DNA from: CBDESM01 sp965205165
GTDB lineage: Bacteria > Chloroflexota > Dehalococcoidia > Bin125
NCBI GenBank assembly: GCA_965205165.1
Contig: OZ242037.1
Span: forward strand, 2,356,001-2,420,000
Direction of reading: 5' to 3'
DNA length: 64,000 bases
A program made the translations under genes and the position numbers. This document shows, in pieces, positions 9,171-16,814 of this stretch. The notes below the pieces were generated by a model. That model was not told where the DNA came from and made no database searches. It saw nothing but the letters and a program-made list of their open reading frames with translations. Within the stretch, counting starts at the first letter, position 1, and the number at the start of each line of letters is the position of its first letter.

Positions 9171-11000
9171 TCAAGCGCTGCTTCTTGGCACCTCGAAAAG
9201 GGTATGGGTTCGCACATATTTCATAGCTTCTGAGATTGACAATGCTTTCGTGCCAGCGGATCCGCGCACATAAAATTTTTCATCACCATTTTCTTTTGCG
9301 TAAACCGGCACCGATGAAGGTTCACAGCGCACGACCAGTATCCGAACGCCTCGGTAGTTATCGAAGGACACTCTAATCGATGCCCAAATGTTGCTACCAA
9401 GCTTGCCGGTTATCAGATTCATTAAATGCTGATTCATTTTATCTTCGCTGGTAAAGCCATCTGCACCAATTCCAACTGGAGCACCGTCATCTGCCACACC
9501 GATTATCAACTGTCCACCTAGTGAGTTCAAGAACCCTGCAATAGTTTTGACAACCGCCGCTCCAATGCGCTTGTCGCGCTGGCCAGTATCGAGATTAATC
9601 CTGAGCGTTGATTTAAATTCAATAGTTTGAGATTCGCCCTGACTAATCATGGCATCCACAAATGATGCATTTTCTTGCCTTACATGCACTGCCCCAAATT
9701 CAAGCTGATCGGTATTTATCCATAGAAGCATGACTAGGATAGGATCACCCACAGTAAACTTGCGCCTAAGGGATCCTCTCTCTAATCCAAGCTGCTTTCT
9801 GCTGATGGTGGCATGTAATGGCCCTAATTGAAGATAAATGGTATTGGGTGTCACTCGGACAACAGATACCTCAATGGTAGAGCCGATCTTAATATCGGCG
9901 AAGACGCGTTCTCGCTCTTTGATGAGATCAGCGATTTCCCAAGGTTGGGGACGCGGTTCTGCGCTAGGAATATGATCGACCAACAACCTCTCCCTCTCCA
10001 GAGATACGCTCGTCGCTGCGATATAGTCTCCCGCACGAAAGCGATCTTCAGGCAATTCAAGTCGTTGAAGGCCGAGGTGTTCATAGCGAATACGCATAAT
10101 TTTACTATCTTCACTGCGAAACGAGATGGCTCGTTTCGCAACATTCGTGATTACTCCGCTGATAAGTCCCGATGCAGATTCGGCCAATGTTTGAATTTTG
10201 GGAGTTAAGCCTTTTGTGGGCACGCTGGGCAAGTGGATGCCGATATACCTAGCATCGAAATGCACCGAATGGACAACTACTTCAATGTCAGCACCAGCAC
10301 TAAACATATTATTTTCATGCAAATAACCTGATTCTGTTTTCAAGGGGGCACTAACAGGGCCACAATCAATAAATATTCTACCCTCAGGAGTTATATTACT
10401 AATGACACCTTTTATTTTTCTTCCAACATATAATTCTTTAAATCTTTCTGTCCAGCCATCATCTGCCTTGCGAACACTTCCTTGATAACTTGCAAACGCT
10501 GAATTCCAACGTGATATCTCCACTTTGACTACGACTCCGAGCGAAGGGCGTTGTTTGGGTTTGAAGCCTGGCGCTAAGAGTGCATCGTCGCGAAAAACCC
10601 AACAATTTGCAATGCCTAGATCCAAGCAGATACCATCATCATATACGCCTGCAACTGTGGCATTAACAATATCGCCGATGCTAAAAGCAGAACTTGCTCT
10701 TCGGTGCCATTGAGAAGCTGCTCGCCGAATCGAACATGGAGTACCGTGTGTTTGTTCGTCAACGCGATCATCTTCATAAGTGAACACTTCAATGAGTTGA
10801 TCGATTTTCAAAGGGTGGTCTCCGCGGAATTGTTGTGTGTCGGACAATTCTGCGTTGGGGATGAAGCCGGTCTTGCCATCTACGGCAACGGCGACTCCGT
10901 CTCCTCTGATCTCGATGACCCTTGCGCTCACACGAAGCCCATAATCCAGTAGGGCGTATTCAGGTTCTTCCACTCGCGGATGGTCATTGGGCGTTGACAT
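9171..11000 (-). CDS. Second S1-repeat / AlbA_2 (Schlafen-type) protein
   Basis: 609 residues. ATG at 11000 with AGGAG six bases upstream. Residues ~15-440 hold about five S1-like OB repeats (SARVIEIRGDGVAVAVDG at the N-terminus, FSIGDIVNATVAGVYDDG, GRKIKGVISNITPEG, others weaker). Residues ~453-600 are an AlbA_2 domain: SQTIEFKSTL, GFLNSLGGQLIIGVADDG, then a FYVRGSAGT strand typical of the fold. It shares both architecture and the SIRRAA link after the first repeat with the protein at 4255-7428, so the two are family members with different numbers of S1 repeats. Clearly AT-richer than its neighbours, with AAA, ATA and TTT codons, pointing to recent acquisition. Probably RNA-directed; a nuclease role is inference. 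It is upstream of, and co-directional with, the mutase gene. Confidence 0.78.
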   Translation of the reverse strand: MSTPNDHPRVEEPEYALLDYGLRVSARVIEIRGDGVAVAVDGKTGFIPNAELSDTQQFRGDHPLKIDQLIEVFTYEDDRVDEQTHGTPCSIRRAASQWHRRASSAFSIGDIVNATVAGVYDDGICLDLGIANCWVFRDDALLAPGFKPKQRPSLGVVVKVEISRWNSAFASYQGSVRKADDGWTERFKELYVGRKIKGVISNITPEGRIFIDCGPVSAPLKTESGYLHENNMFSAGADIEVVVHSVHFDARYIGIHLPSVPTKGLTPKIQTLAESASGLISGVITNVAKRAISFRSEDSKIMRIRYEHLGLQRLELPEDRFRAGDYIAATSVSLERERLLVDHIPSAEPRPQPWEIADLIKERERVFADIKIGSTIEVSVVRVTPNTIYLQLGPLHATISRKQLGLERGSLRRKFTVGDPILVMLLWINTDQLEFGAVHVRQENASFVDAMISQGESQTIEFKSTLRINLDTGQRDKRIGAAVVKTIAGFLNSLGGQLIIGVADDGAPVGIGADGFTSEDKMNQHLMNLITGKLGSNIWASIRVSFDNYRGVRILVVRCEPSSVPVYAKENGDEKFYVRGSAGTKALSISEAMKYVRTHTLFEVPRSSA

Positions 11001-11075
11001 CAGCTTCTCCTAAGCGGGAGGGTAGCCGAGCACTGGGCGTGACGCAAGATGCCGTTGTGCGCCTGTGGGAAAAGG

Positions 11076-11151
11076 TGGTGGGCGATGGAGGGGTCGAACC
11101 TCCGGCCTTCCGGGTGTAAACCGGACGCTCTGGCCGCTGAGCTAATCGCCC
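11076..11151 (-). tRNA. tRNA-Val(UAC)
   Basis: Full cloverleaf on the minus strand: acceptor GGGCGAT pairs with ATCGCCC, discriminator A, CCA encoded. Anticodon stem TCCGG/CCGGA encloses loop TTTACAC, anticodon TAC. Lies between the thioredoxin-like gene and the S1/AlbA_2 gene on the same strand, 26 bp after the stop of the former. Confidence 0.95.
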
Positions 11152-11177
11152 GTTTGCTGGAGGGTGATGGTAGGGGG

Positions 11178-12362
11178 TCATGGGGCTGCGCCCAATACGT
11201 CTTGGAGGTCGTCGGCTGCGGGGGTGAAGTCTTGGATGGCGTCTTGGAAGGTCTGGATGGCGGATTCGAGGGCGGATTGGTCGTTGGCGGAGAGGGCTTG
11301 CCGGACCAGGTCGGCGGCGATGCGGATGACGTTGAGGGGGCGGTTGACGGCGGCGTGGAGGTCGGCGTAGCGCTGGGGCGGGGCGAGTTCGCGCCAGCGG
11401 TCGATGCGTTCCCGCCAGATGGCGGCTTGGGCTTCGGCGTTGCGGCGCCAGGCCGGGTCGTCGTAGAGGGAGGGGTCTGCGGCGGCGCGGGCGAACTCGG
11501 ATTGGGCGGCGTTGAAGTTGGCGGTGATCGATTCGACCAGTTCGGCGGCGTCCGTCGGGTAGTCGCCGGCCGCTTCCGCCTCCGACTGCGCCAGCGGCTC
11601 CTCGCCGAGCAGGTTGGCGGTGAGTTCGCGCATGGTGTCGAGGTCGTGCTCGCCGATGCGGATGTCGCGGATGATGCCTTGGGCGTCGATGTAGTAGGTG
11701 GTGGGGCGGCCGATCAGTCGGTAGGGGCCGTCGGTGAGCAATTGGCGGGGGTCGATCAGGATGCGGTATTGGACGTTGGTGCGGCCGGGGCCGGCGAACT
11801 CGGCGGCGGTGGCGAGGTCTTCGCCGTCGTTGACGCCGATCATGGCGATGCGGTCGCCGTATTGCGCGTGGAGGCGCTGAAAGTCGGGCATTTCCTGGAT
11901 GCAGGGCTGGCACCAGGAGGCCCAGAAGTTGAGGACGACTGGGGTGTCGAAGTCGGCGAGGCGGACGGGGCCGCCGTCGAGGTCGAGCAGGCGGAAGTCG
12001 GGGGCGAGTGCGTTGCGGCGGGCGGCGTCGCCGTCGCGTTCGATGTAGCCGAGGTGGGTGATCTCTTCGAGTTCGGCGATGCGGTCGCGGAGGTTCGCGG
12101 CGGCGGGGGAATCCTCGTCGGCGTCGTCGAGGTCGGCGCGGGCTTGTTCGAGTTCGTCGAGTTGGGCGGCGAACTCGCCGGCTGCGCCTTGGGCGATGTT
12201 GCCTGAGTCGGAGGTGATGAAGACGGGGGAGACGGCGGCGAGGATGACGAGGGCGAGGATCAGTGCGCGGTTGGCGGCTTCGCGGACGGTGCGGGGGCGG
12301 CGGAGGACGGTGAACTGGATCCAGGAGTCGAGTCGGCGGGAGACGGCGCTGAGGGCGTTCAT
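11178..12362 (-). CDS. Membrane-anchored thioredoxin-fold (TlpA/ResA-like) protein
   Basis: 394 residues from ATG 12362, 8 bp after the stop of the yqgE-like gene; a longer open frame upstream only overlaps that gene. Residues ~33-50 are one membrane anchor (ALILALVILAAVSPVFI). ~60-100 is a short coiled region rich in E, A and D. ~118-255 is a thioredoxin fold with NFWASWCQPC, redox CxxC at 151-154, and a cis-Pro segment GRPTTYYID. The C-terminal ~130 residues form an extra helical domain of unknown role. TlpA-type proteins reduce disulfides of extracytoplasmic partners such as apocytochromes; the partner here is unknown. The extra C-terminal helices set it apart from plain TlpA/ResA. Confidence 0.8.
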   Translation of the reverse strand: MNALSAVSRRLDSWIQFTVLRRPRTVREAANRALILALVILAAVSPVFITSDSGNIAQGAAGEFAAQLDELEQARADLDDADEDSPAAANLRDRIAELEEITHLGYIERDGDAARRNALAPDFRLLDLDGGPVRLADFDTPVVLNFWASWCQPCIQEMPDFQRLHAQYGDRIAMIGVNDGEDLATAAEFAGPGRTNVQYRILIDPRQLLTDGPYRLIGRPTTYYIDAQGIIRDIRIGEHDLDTMRELTANLLGEEPLAQSEAEAAGDYPTDAAELVESITANFNAAQSEFARAAADPSLYDDPAWRRNAEAQAAIWRERIDRWRELAPPQRYADLHAAVNRPLNVIRIAADLVRQALSANDQSALESAIQTFQDAIQDFTPAADDLQDVLGAAP

Positions 12363-12370
12363 GGCGGGGC

Positions 12371-12940
12371 TCAGTTGTCGCCGCAGTAGACGGGGGCGTT
12401 GCCCCAAGGGCCGTTGGCGAAGGCGCGGTAGAGGCCGCGGGCCCAGAGGGAGGCGGTGTCGCGGGCGAGGGGGTCGAATGCGCCGCGTTCGAGTACGAGC
12501 CAGCCGCCGGCTTCGATCTCGCCTTCGAGCTGGCCTTCGGACCAGCCGGCGTAGCCGGAGAAGATGCGGATGCCGCTGACGCGGCCGTCGAATTCGGCGG
12601 GGGCGCGGGAGAGGTCGACGATGCCGACGTCGTCGTGGAGGGGGGAGACGAGGCCGGATTCGAGCGGGGCGTCGGGGTCGCAGCGGGCGAGGGCGATGGC
12701 GGAATTGGGTTCGACGGGGCCGCCGCGGAAGACCATGCCGGGATGTCCGGCGAGTTCGGCCCAATCGGGAGCGGCGCGGGCGATGCTGATGCTGGAGGGG
12801 CGGTTGAGGACGAGGCCGAGGGTGCCGCCCTGGTGTTCGAGCATGAGCACGACGGCGCGGAAGAAGTTGGCGTCGCCGAGCGAGGGGGAGGCGACGAGCA
12901 GTCGGCCGCGCAGGGTGCGGAGGAGGTCGGAATCCGCCAT
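12371..12940 (-). CDS. YqgE/AlgH family protein
   Basis: 189 residues. Start at ATG 12940 chosen because the family begins with an LRGRLLVASPSL-type strand a few residues in, and GGAGGAGC lies just upstream. Family landmarks: LVASPSLGDANFFRAVVLML, GTLGLVLNRP, FRGGPVEPNSAIAL, RIFSGYAGWSEGQLEGEI and GAW-equivalent GGWLVLERG. YqgE/AlgH (UPF0301) proteins are widespread cytoplasmic proteins of unsettled function, linked to regulation in some proteobacteria. Followed 8 bp later by the thioredoxin-like gene, so likely co-transcribed. A TACGAT box about 40 bp upstream of the start could be its promoter. Confidence 0.88.
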   Translation of the reverse strand: MADSDLLRTLRGRLLVASPSLGDANFFRAVVLMLEHQGGTLGLVLNRPSSISIARAAPDWAELAGHPGMVFRGGPVEPNSAIALARCDPDAPLESGLVSPLHDDVGIVDLSRAPAEFDGRVSGIRIFSGYAGWSEGQLEGEIEAGGWLVLERGAFDPLARDTASLWARGLYRAFANGPWGNAPVYCGDN

Positions 12941-13042
12941 GGGGCCGCTCCTCCTTCCGCCGGTTCCATCAACTCGCTGTCGAATGATCGTAGGCGACAT
13001 AGCGGGATAGCGGGCAAGCGGCAGGAGGGTGCGGGGAGCGCT

Positions 13043-13072
13043 TTGACGAGTTCGGGGGGGAGGCGGTAGCCT
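13043..13072 (+). promoter_or_regulatory. Promoter of the tRNA cluster
   Basis: TTGACG at 13043-13048, 18 bp spacer, TAGCCT at 13067-13072. The -35 matches the sigma-70 consensus at five of six positions. Predicted transcription start is near 13079, about 55 bp before the first tRNA. Confidence 0.5.
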
Positions 13073-13132
13073 TGCGGGAGCGTGCGCCGGGAGCGGCATT
13101 GCGAACGGGGCGCGCGGACCAGGGAACGGCGC

Positions 13133-13208
13133 GGCAGCGTAGCTCAGTTGGCAGAGCAGGGGACTCATAAGCCCCGTGTCGCAGGTTCGAGTCCTGCCGC
13201 TGCTACCA
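13133..13208 (+). tRNA. tRNA-Met(CAU)
   Basis: Acceptor GGCAGCG pairs with CGCTGCT, with a G-U pair at position 1-72; discriminator A; CCA encoded. Anticodon stem GGGGA/CCCC-type with loop CTCATAA, anticodon CAT. The body resembles elongator tRNA-Met. A lysidine-modified tRNA-Ile2 has the same encoded anticodon and cannot be ruled out. It lacks the unpaired first base of an initiator. Confidence 0.88.
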
Positions 13209-13244
13209 GCGCCGCGACGCGCCGGATGAGGCGCCGAACCGAGG

Positions 13245-13321
13245 GGGCGATTAGCTCAGCTGGCTAGAGCGTTCGGTTCACATCCGAGAGGCCGCAGGTT
13301 CAAGTCCTGCATCGCCCACCA
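13245..13321 (+). tRNA. tRNA-Val(CAC)
   Basis: Acceptor GGGCGAT/ATCGCCC, discriminator A, encoded CCA. Anticodon stem TCGG/CCGA with loop TTCACAT, anticodon CAC. The acceptor stem is identical to the tRNA-Val(UAC) at 11076-11151. Second gene of a four-tRNA cluster. Confidence 0.95.
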
Positions 13322-13388
13322 TCGCGGACGCCCTTTGGGGCGCCGCCCAGCAGGAGGAGCAGCGGCGCGGGCAACGCGCCGGCCGCGT

Positions 13389-13475
<87 letters not shown>

Positions 13476-13511
13476 TCTCACCACCAGCGGCGCGGTTCGC
13501 CGCGCCGTCAC

Positions 13512-13588
13512 GCGCCCGTAGCTCAGCGGATTAGAGCGCTGCCCTGCGGAGGCAGAGGTCGCAGGTTCAAGTCCTGCCGGGCGCGCCA
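13512..13588 (+). tRNA. tRNA-Arg with anticodon GCG
   Basis: Complete cloverleaf: acceptor GCGCCCG/CGGGCGC, discriminator G, encoded CCA, T-stem GCAGG/CCTGC. Anticodon stem CTGCC/GGCAG encloses loop CTGCGGA, so the anticodon at 34-36 is GCG. The body closely resembles the usual bacterial tRNA-Arg(CCG), from which it differs at base 34. Bacteria normally read CGC/CGU with an ACG (inosine) tRNA, so GCG is unusual. See findings. Confidence 0.85.
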
Positions 13589-13632
13589 TCTTCCCCTCTT
13601 CCCTCCGAATCCGCCGCTTGCGTCCGTGCCGA

Positions 13633-13638
13633 TACCCT
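13633..13638 (+). promoter_or_regulatory. Candidate -10 box for leaderless uvrC
   Basis: TACCCT, then six bases (GAGCGG), then the GTG at 13645. Supports that GTG over the TTG at 13618 as the uvrC start. Same geometry as before 3242, 4255 and 18172. Confidence 0.42.
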
Positions 13639-13644
13639 GAGCGG

Positions 13645-15543
13645 GTGAGCTCGGAAGAACTGCGGGCCCAGGTCGCCGCCGTGCCGGCCAAGCCGGGCGT
13701 GTACACGTTCCGCGGGGCGGACGGGGCGGTGATCTACGTCGGCAAGGCGGCGAATCTGAAGTCGCGGGTGCGCTCGTATTTCGGGTCTCCGCGCTCGCTG
13801 GAGGGGAAGACGCGGGTGCTGGCGGGGCGGATCGCGTCGGTCGAGTACGTGACGACGCAGACGGAGCAGGATGCGCTGCACTTGGAGGCGACGCTGGTGA
13901 AGCGGCACCAGCCGTTCTTCAACGTGCGGCTGAAGGACGACAAGCACTACCCGTACCTGAAGATCGACGTGGATTCGGCGTGGCCGCGGGTGACGATCAC
14001 GCGGCGGGTGCAGAAGGACGGGGCGCGCTATTTCGGGCCGTACGCGTCGGCGAAATCGGTGCGGACCTCGCTGGACCTGGTGAAGAAGCTGTTCCCCTGG
14101 CGGTCGTGCGACAAGGAGATCACGGGCGAGGATCCGCGGCCGTGCCTGGACTACTACATCAAGCGCTGCATCGCGCCGTGCACGGCGTACTGCACGGAGG
14201 GGGAGTACCGGGCGGTGATCGATCAGACGATCCTGTTCCTCGAGGGGCGCAGCGGGCAGCTGGTTTCGGATCTGAAGGCGGAGATGGCGGAGGCGGCGGA
14301 GGCGATGGAGTTCGAGCGGGCGGCGCACCTGCGGGACCAGATTTCGGCGGTCGAGAAGGTAACGGAGCAGCAGCTGACGGCGGACGCGAGCGCGTCGGAG
14401 ATCGACGCGTTCGGGCTGGCGGCGGACGGGGACGAGGCGGTGGTGCAGGTGCTGTTCATCCGCGGGCAGAAGATGACGGGGAGCGACCATTTCGCGCTGG
14501 CGGGGGTGAAGGACGAGACGGCGGGAACGGTGCTGTCGTCGTTCCTGCGGCAGTACTACGAGGGCGCGGTGCAGGTGCCGAAGCTGGTGCTGATTCCGGA
14601 GGAGATCGCGGAGCACGAGCTGGTCGAGGGCTGGCTGGCGGGGCGGCGGGGCGGGCGGGTGGAGCTGCGCCGGCCGCAGCGGGGGGAGCGGAAGCGGCTG
14701 GTGGAGATGGCGGAGGAGAACGCGGCGGAGGCGCTGCAGATGCAGCGGGTGCAGTGGATGGCGGATCGGCAGCGGACGGGAGCGGCGCTGGAGGAGCTGG
14801 AGGAGGCGCTGAGCCTGCCGCGGCTGCCGCAGCGGATCGAGTGCTACGACATTTCGAACACGCAGTCGGACAGCACGGTCGCGTCGATGGTGGTGTTCCT
14901 GGACGGGCGTCCGGCGAGCAACGAGTACCGGCGGTTCCGGATCAAGGCGGTGCGGCAGGACGGGGAGGGGCCCAACGATTTCGCGTCGATGGCGGAGGTG
15001 ATCTCGCGGCGCTTCAAGCGGCTCTCGGAGCAACGGCGGGAGCGGCGCGAGGCGGGGATCGAGTCCGGAATCGAGGGCGGGGCCGCGGCGGACGATGAAG
15101 AAATGGAGGGTTGGGGGGCGGTGCCGGATCTGGTGATCGTCGACGGGGGCCGGGGGCAGGTGTCGGCGGCGGCGGACGTGATGCGGAACGCGGAGGTGGA
15201 CGACATTCCGCTGGTCGGGCTGGCAAAGCGGGAGGAGCTGCTGTTCCAGGTCGATTCGGCGGAGCCGGTGCGGCTGGATCGGCGCTCGCAGGGGCTGTAC
15301 CTGGTGCAGCGGATCCGGGACGAGGCGCACCGGTTCGCGATTTCGTACCACCGGCGGGTGCGTGCGCGGCGCGCGTCGCAGTCGCCGCTGGACCGGATTT
15401 CGGGGATCGGGCCGGCGCGGAAGAAGGCGCTGCTGCGGAAGTTCGGCTCGCTGCAGGCGATTCGGGAGGCGGAGGCGGCGGAGATCGCGGCGACGCCGGG
15501 CCTGACGCTGCAGCTGGCGGAGACGCTGAAGCGGGAGCTGTAG
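13645..15543 (+). CDS. uvrC: Excinuclease ABC subunit C
   Basis: 632 residues from GTG 13645; a TTG at 13618 would add nine residues, but the six-base TACCCT-GTG geometry and the family start favour the GTG. Domains in order: GIY-YIG nuclease (KPGVYTFRGADG, VIYVGKA, ~15-95) making the 3' incision; cysteine-containing segment (CIAPCTAYC); UVR motif (AMEFERAAHLRDQISAVEKV) that contacts UvrB; RNase H-like nuclease (IECYDISNTQ, SMVVF, DLVIVDGGRGQ with catalytic acidic residues, HRFAISYHRR) making the 5' incision; C-terminal helix-hairpin-helix (ISGIGPARKKALLRKFG). UvrC cuts both sides of a lesion in nucleotide excision repair. Full length for the family. Lies directly downstream of the four-tRNA cluster, and converges with the recombinase gene 25 bp away. 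Confidence 0.97.
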   Translation: MSSEELRAQVAAVPAKPGVYTFRGADGAVIYVGKAANLKSRVRSYFGSPRSLEGKTRVLAGRIASVEYVTTQTEQDALHLEATLVKRHQPFFNVRLKDDKHYPYLKIDVDSAWPRVTITRRVQKDGARYFGPYASAKSVRTSLDLVKKLFPWRSCDKEITGEDPRPCLDYYIKRCIAPCTAYCTEGEYRAVIDQTILFLEGRSGQLVSDLKAEMAEAAEAMEFERAAHLRDQISAVEKVTEQQLTADASASEIDAFGLAADGDEAVVQVLFIRGQKMTGSDHFALAGVKDETAGTVLSSFLRQYYEGAVQVPKLVLIPEEIAEHELVEGWLAGRRGGRVELRRPQRGERKRLVEMAEENAAEALQMQRVQWMADRQRTGAALEELEEALSLPRLPQRIECYDISNTQSDSTVASMVVFLDGRPASNEYRRFRIKAVRQDGEGPNDFASMAEVISRRFKRLSEQRRERREAGIESGIEGGAAADDEEMEGWGAVPDLVIVDGGRGQVSAAADVMRNAEVDDIPLVGLAKREELLFQVDSAEPVRLDRRSQGLYLVQRIRDEAHRFAISYHRRVRARRASQSPLDRISGIGPARKKALLRKFGSLQAIREAEAAEIAATPGLTLQLAETLKREL

Positions 15544-15568
15544 GCGGGGACCGGGCGGCGCGGCCGGC

Positions 15569-16528
15569 TCAGCTGGCGCGGGGGTGGGCGTGGTCGTAGA
15601 CCTCGCGGATGTGGTCGTCGGTGAGCTGGGTGTAGATCTGGGTGGTCGAGATGTTGGCGTGGCCCATCAGTTCTTGGACGCTGCGGAGGGGTGCGCGTCC
15701 GCGGAGCATGTGGGTGGCGAAGGAGTGTCGCAGGGTGTGGGGGGTGACGTCGTCGATGCCGGCTTCCTTGGCGTAGTTCTTGAGGATCAGCCAGATGCCC
15801 TGGCGGGTGAGGCGCTCGCCGCGGCGGTTGACGAAGAGGGCGCGCTCGCCGCGCCGGCGGGCGAGCTTGGGGCGCGACTTTTCGAGGTAGGTGCAGAGGG
15901 CGGAGACGGCGGCGTCGTGGATCGGGATCAGGCGCTCTTTGTCGCCCTTGCCGATGCAGCGGACGGAGGCGGAGCCGTTGCGGAGTTCGACGGAGGTGAG
16001 GTCGAGGTTGACGAACTCGGAGACGCGGACGCCGGTGGCGTAGAGCAGTTCGAGCATGGCTCGGTCGCGCTGGGCTTCCGGGGTGTCCTTGCGGCCGGGC
16101 TGTTCGAGCAGGGCGTCGACCTCGTCGATCGAGAGGGCGCGGGGGAGGGAGCGTCCGACGCGGGGGGCGGCGAGCTCGCGGGTGGGGTTGGAGGCGACGA
16201 GCTCTTCGGCGGCGAGGTAGCTGAAGAAGCTCTTGACGGCGGCGACCTTGCGGGCGACGGTGGCTTGGGCGTAGCCCTGCTCGCGGAGGTGGGCGACGTA
16301 GGCGGTGAGCATGCCGCCGTCGACGGCCTGGACGCTGTCGCAGGATTTGGCGGGGCCGCCGTTGGCGCCGTTGGGGCGGCCGTTGCGGTTGGCGGCGATG
16401 CCCAGGGCCTGGTCGGCGCAGAAGGTGCGGAACTGGGCCAGGTCGTTGCGGTAGGCGGAGATGGTGTGCTCGGAAGCGCCCTTCTCCGTGGTCAGATAAG
16501 CGAGGAACTGCTTGATTTCCGGCTGCAT
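15569..16528 (-). CDS. Tyrosine recombinase of the XerC/XerD type
   Basis: 319 residues. ATG 16528 has a strong AGGAGGT five to six bases upstream; the longer upstream frame is not needed. N-terminal SAM-like core-binding domain (FLAYLTTEKGASEHTISAYRNDL) followed by an inserted ~25-residue Gly/Asn/Pro-rich loop not usual in XerC/D, then the catalytic domain with LYATGVRVSEFVNL (Arg), a Lys in the CIGKGDKERLIPI hairpin, HTLRHSFATHML (His-x-x-Arg), LMGHANISTTQIYT (His and nucleophile Tyr). All catalytic residues are present. Likely resolves chromosome dimers at dif. No integrase neighbours, att repeats or phage genes are nearby, so a housekeeping role is more likely than a mobile one. XerC versus XerD cannot be told apart. 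Confidence 0.9.
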   Translation of the reverse strand: MQPEIKQFLAYLTTEKGASEHTISAYRNDLAQFRTFCADQALGIAANRNGRPNGANGGPAKSCDSVQAVDGGMLTAYVAHLREQGYAQATVARKVAAVKSFFSYLAAEELVASNPTRELAAPRVGRSLPRALSIDEVDALLEQPGRKDTPEAQRDRAMLELLYATGVRVSEFVNLDLTSVELRNGSASVRCIGKGDKERLIPIHDAAVSALCTYLEKSRPKLARRRGERALFVNRRGERLTRQGIWLILKNYAKEAGIDDVTPHTLRHSFATHMLRGRAPLRSVQELMGHANISTTQIYTQLTDDHIREVYDHAHPRAS

Positions 16529-16814
16529 GAAGACCTCCTGTTCCCTTGCGGGAGATGCTGCGCGCGGGGCGCCGCCGCCGCGCCCGGCTGTTTGACGGCA
16601 CTGGCTGTGCAGCCGGACGCGGGGCGGAGTCGCGTGCAATTCCGCTCTACCAACGGACGGCGAGGGCGCCCAAGCGGGTCATGTAAGGACGGCAGAATCG
16701 GGGCGCGGATTTTACGCTCGCGGGCCCGATTTCCATCTGGTCGCCTGATAAGGAAGCAAGCAAACCGAAGCATCTGGAAGACCGCAACCTGATAGCGGAA
16801 TAGGCTGGGGGGCG

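Noticed and set aside
15569..16528. Recombinase as a sign of a mobile element
   Set aside because: Typical XerC/D length and context; no excisionase, att repeats, transposase or phage genes near.
16529..16814. Strong promoters for xerC-like and eno
   Set aside because: Only weak -10-like hexamers (for example TAGGCT 8 bases before the eno ATG) and no matching -35, so not listed as features.
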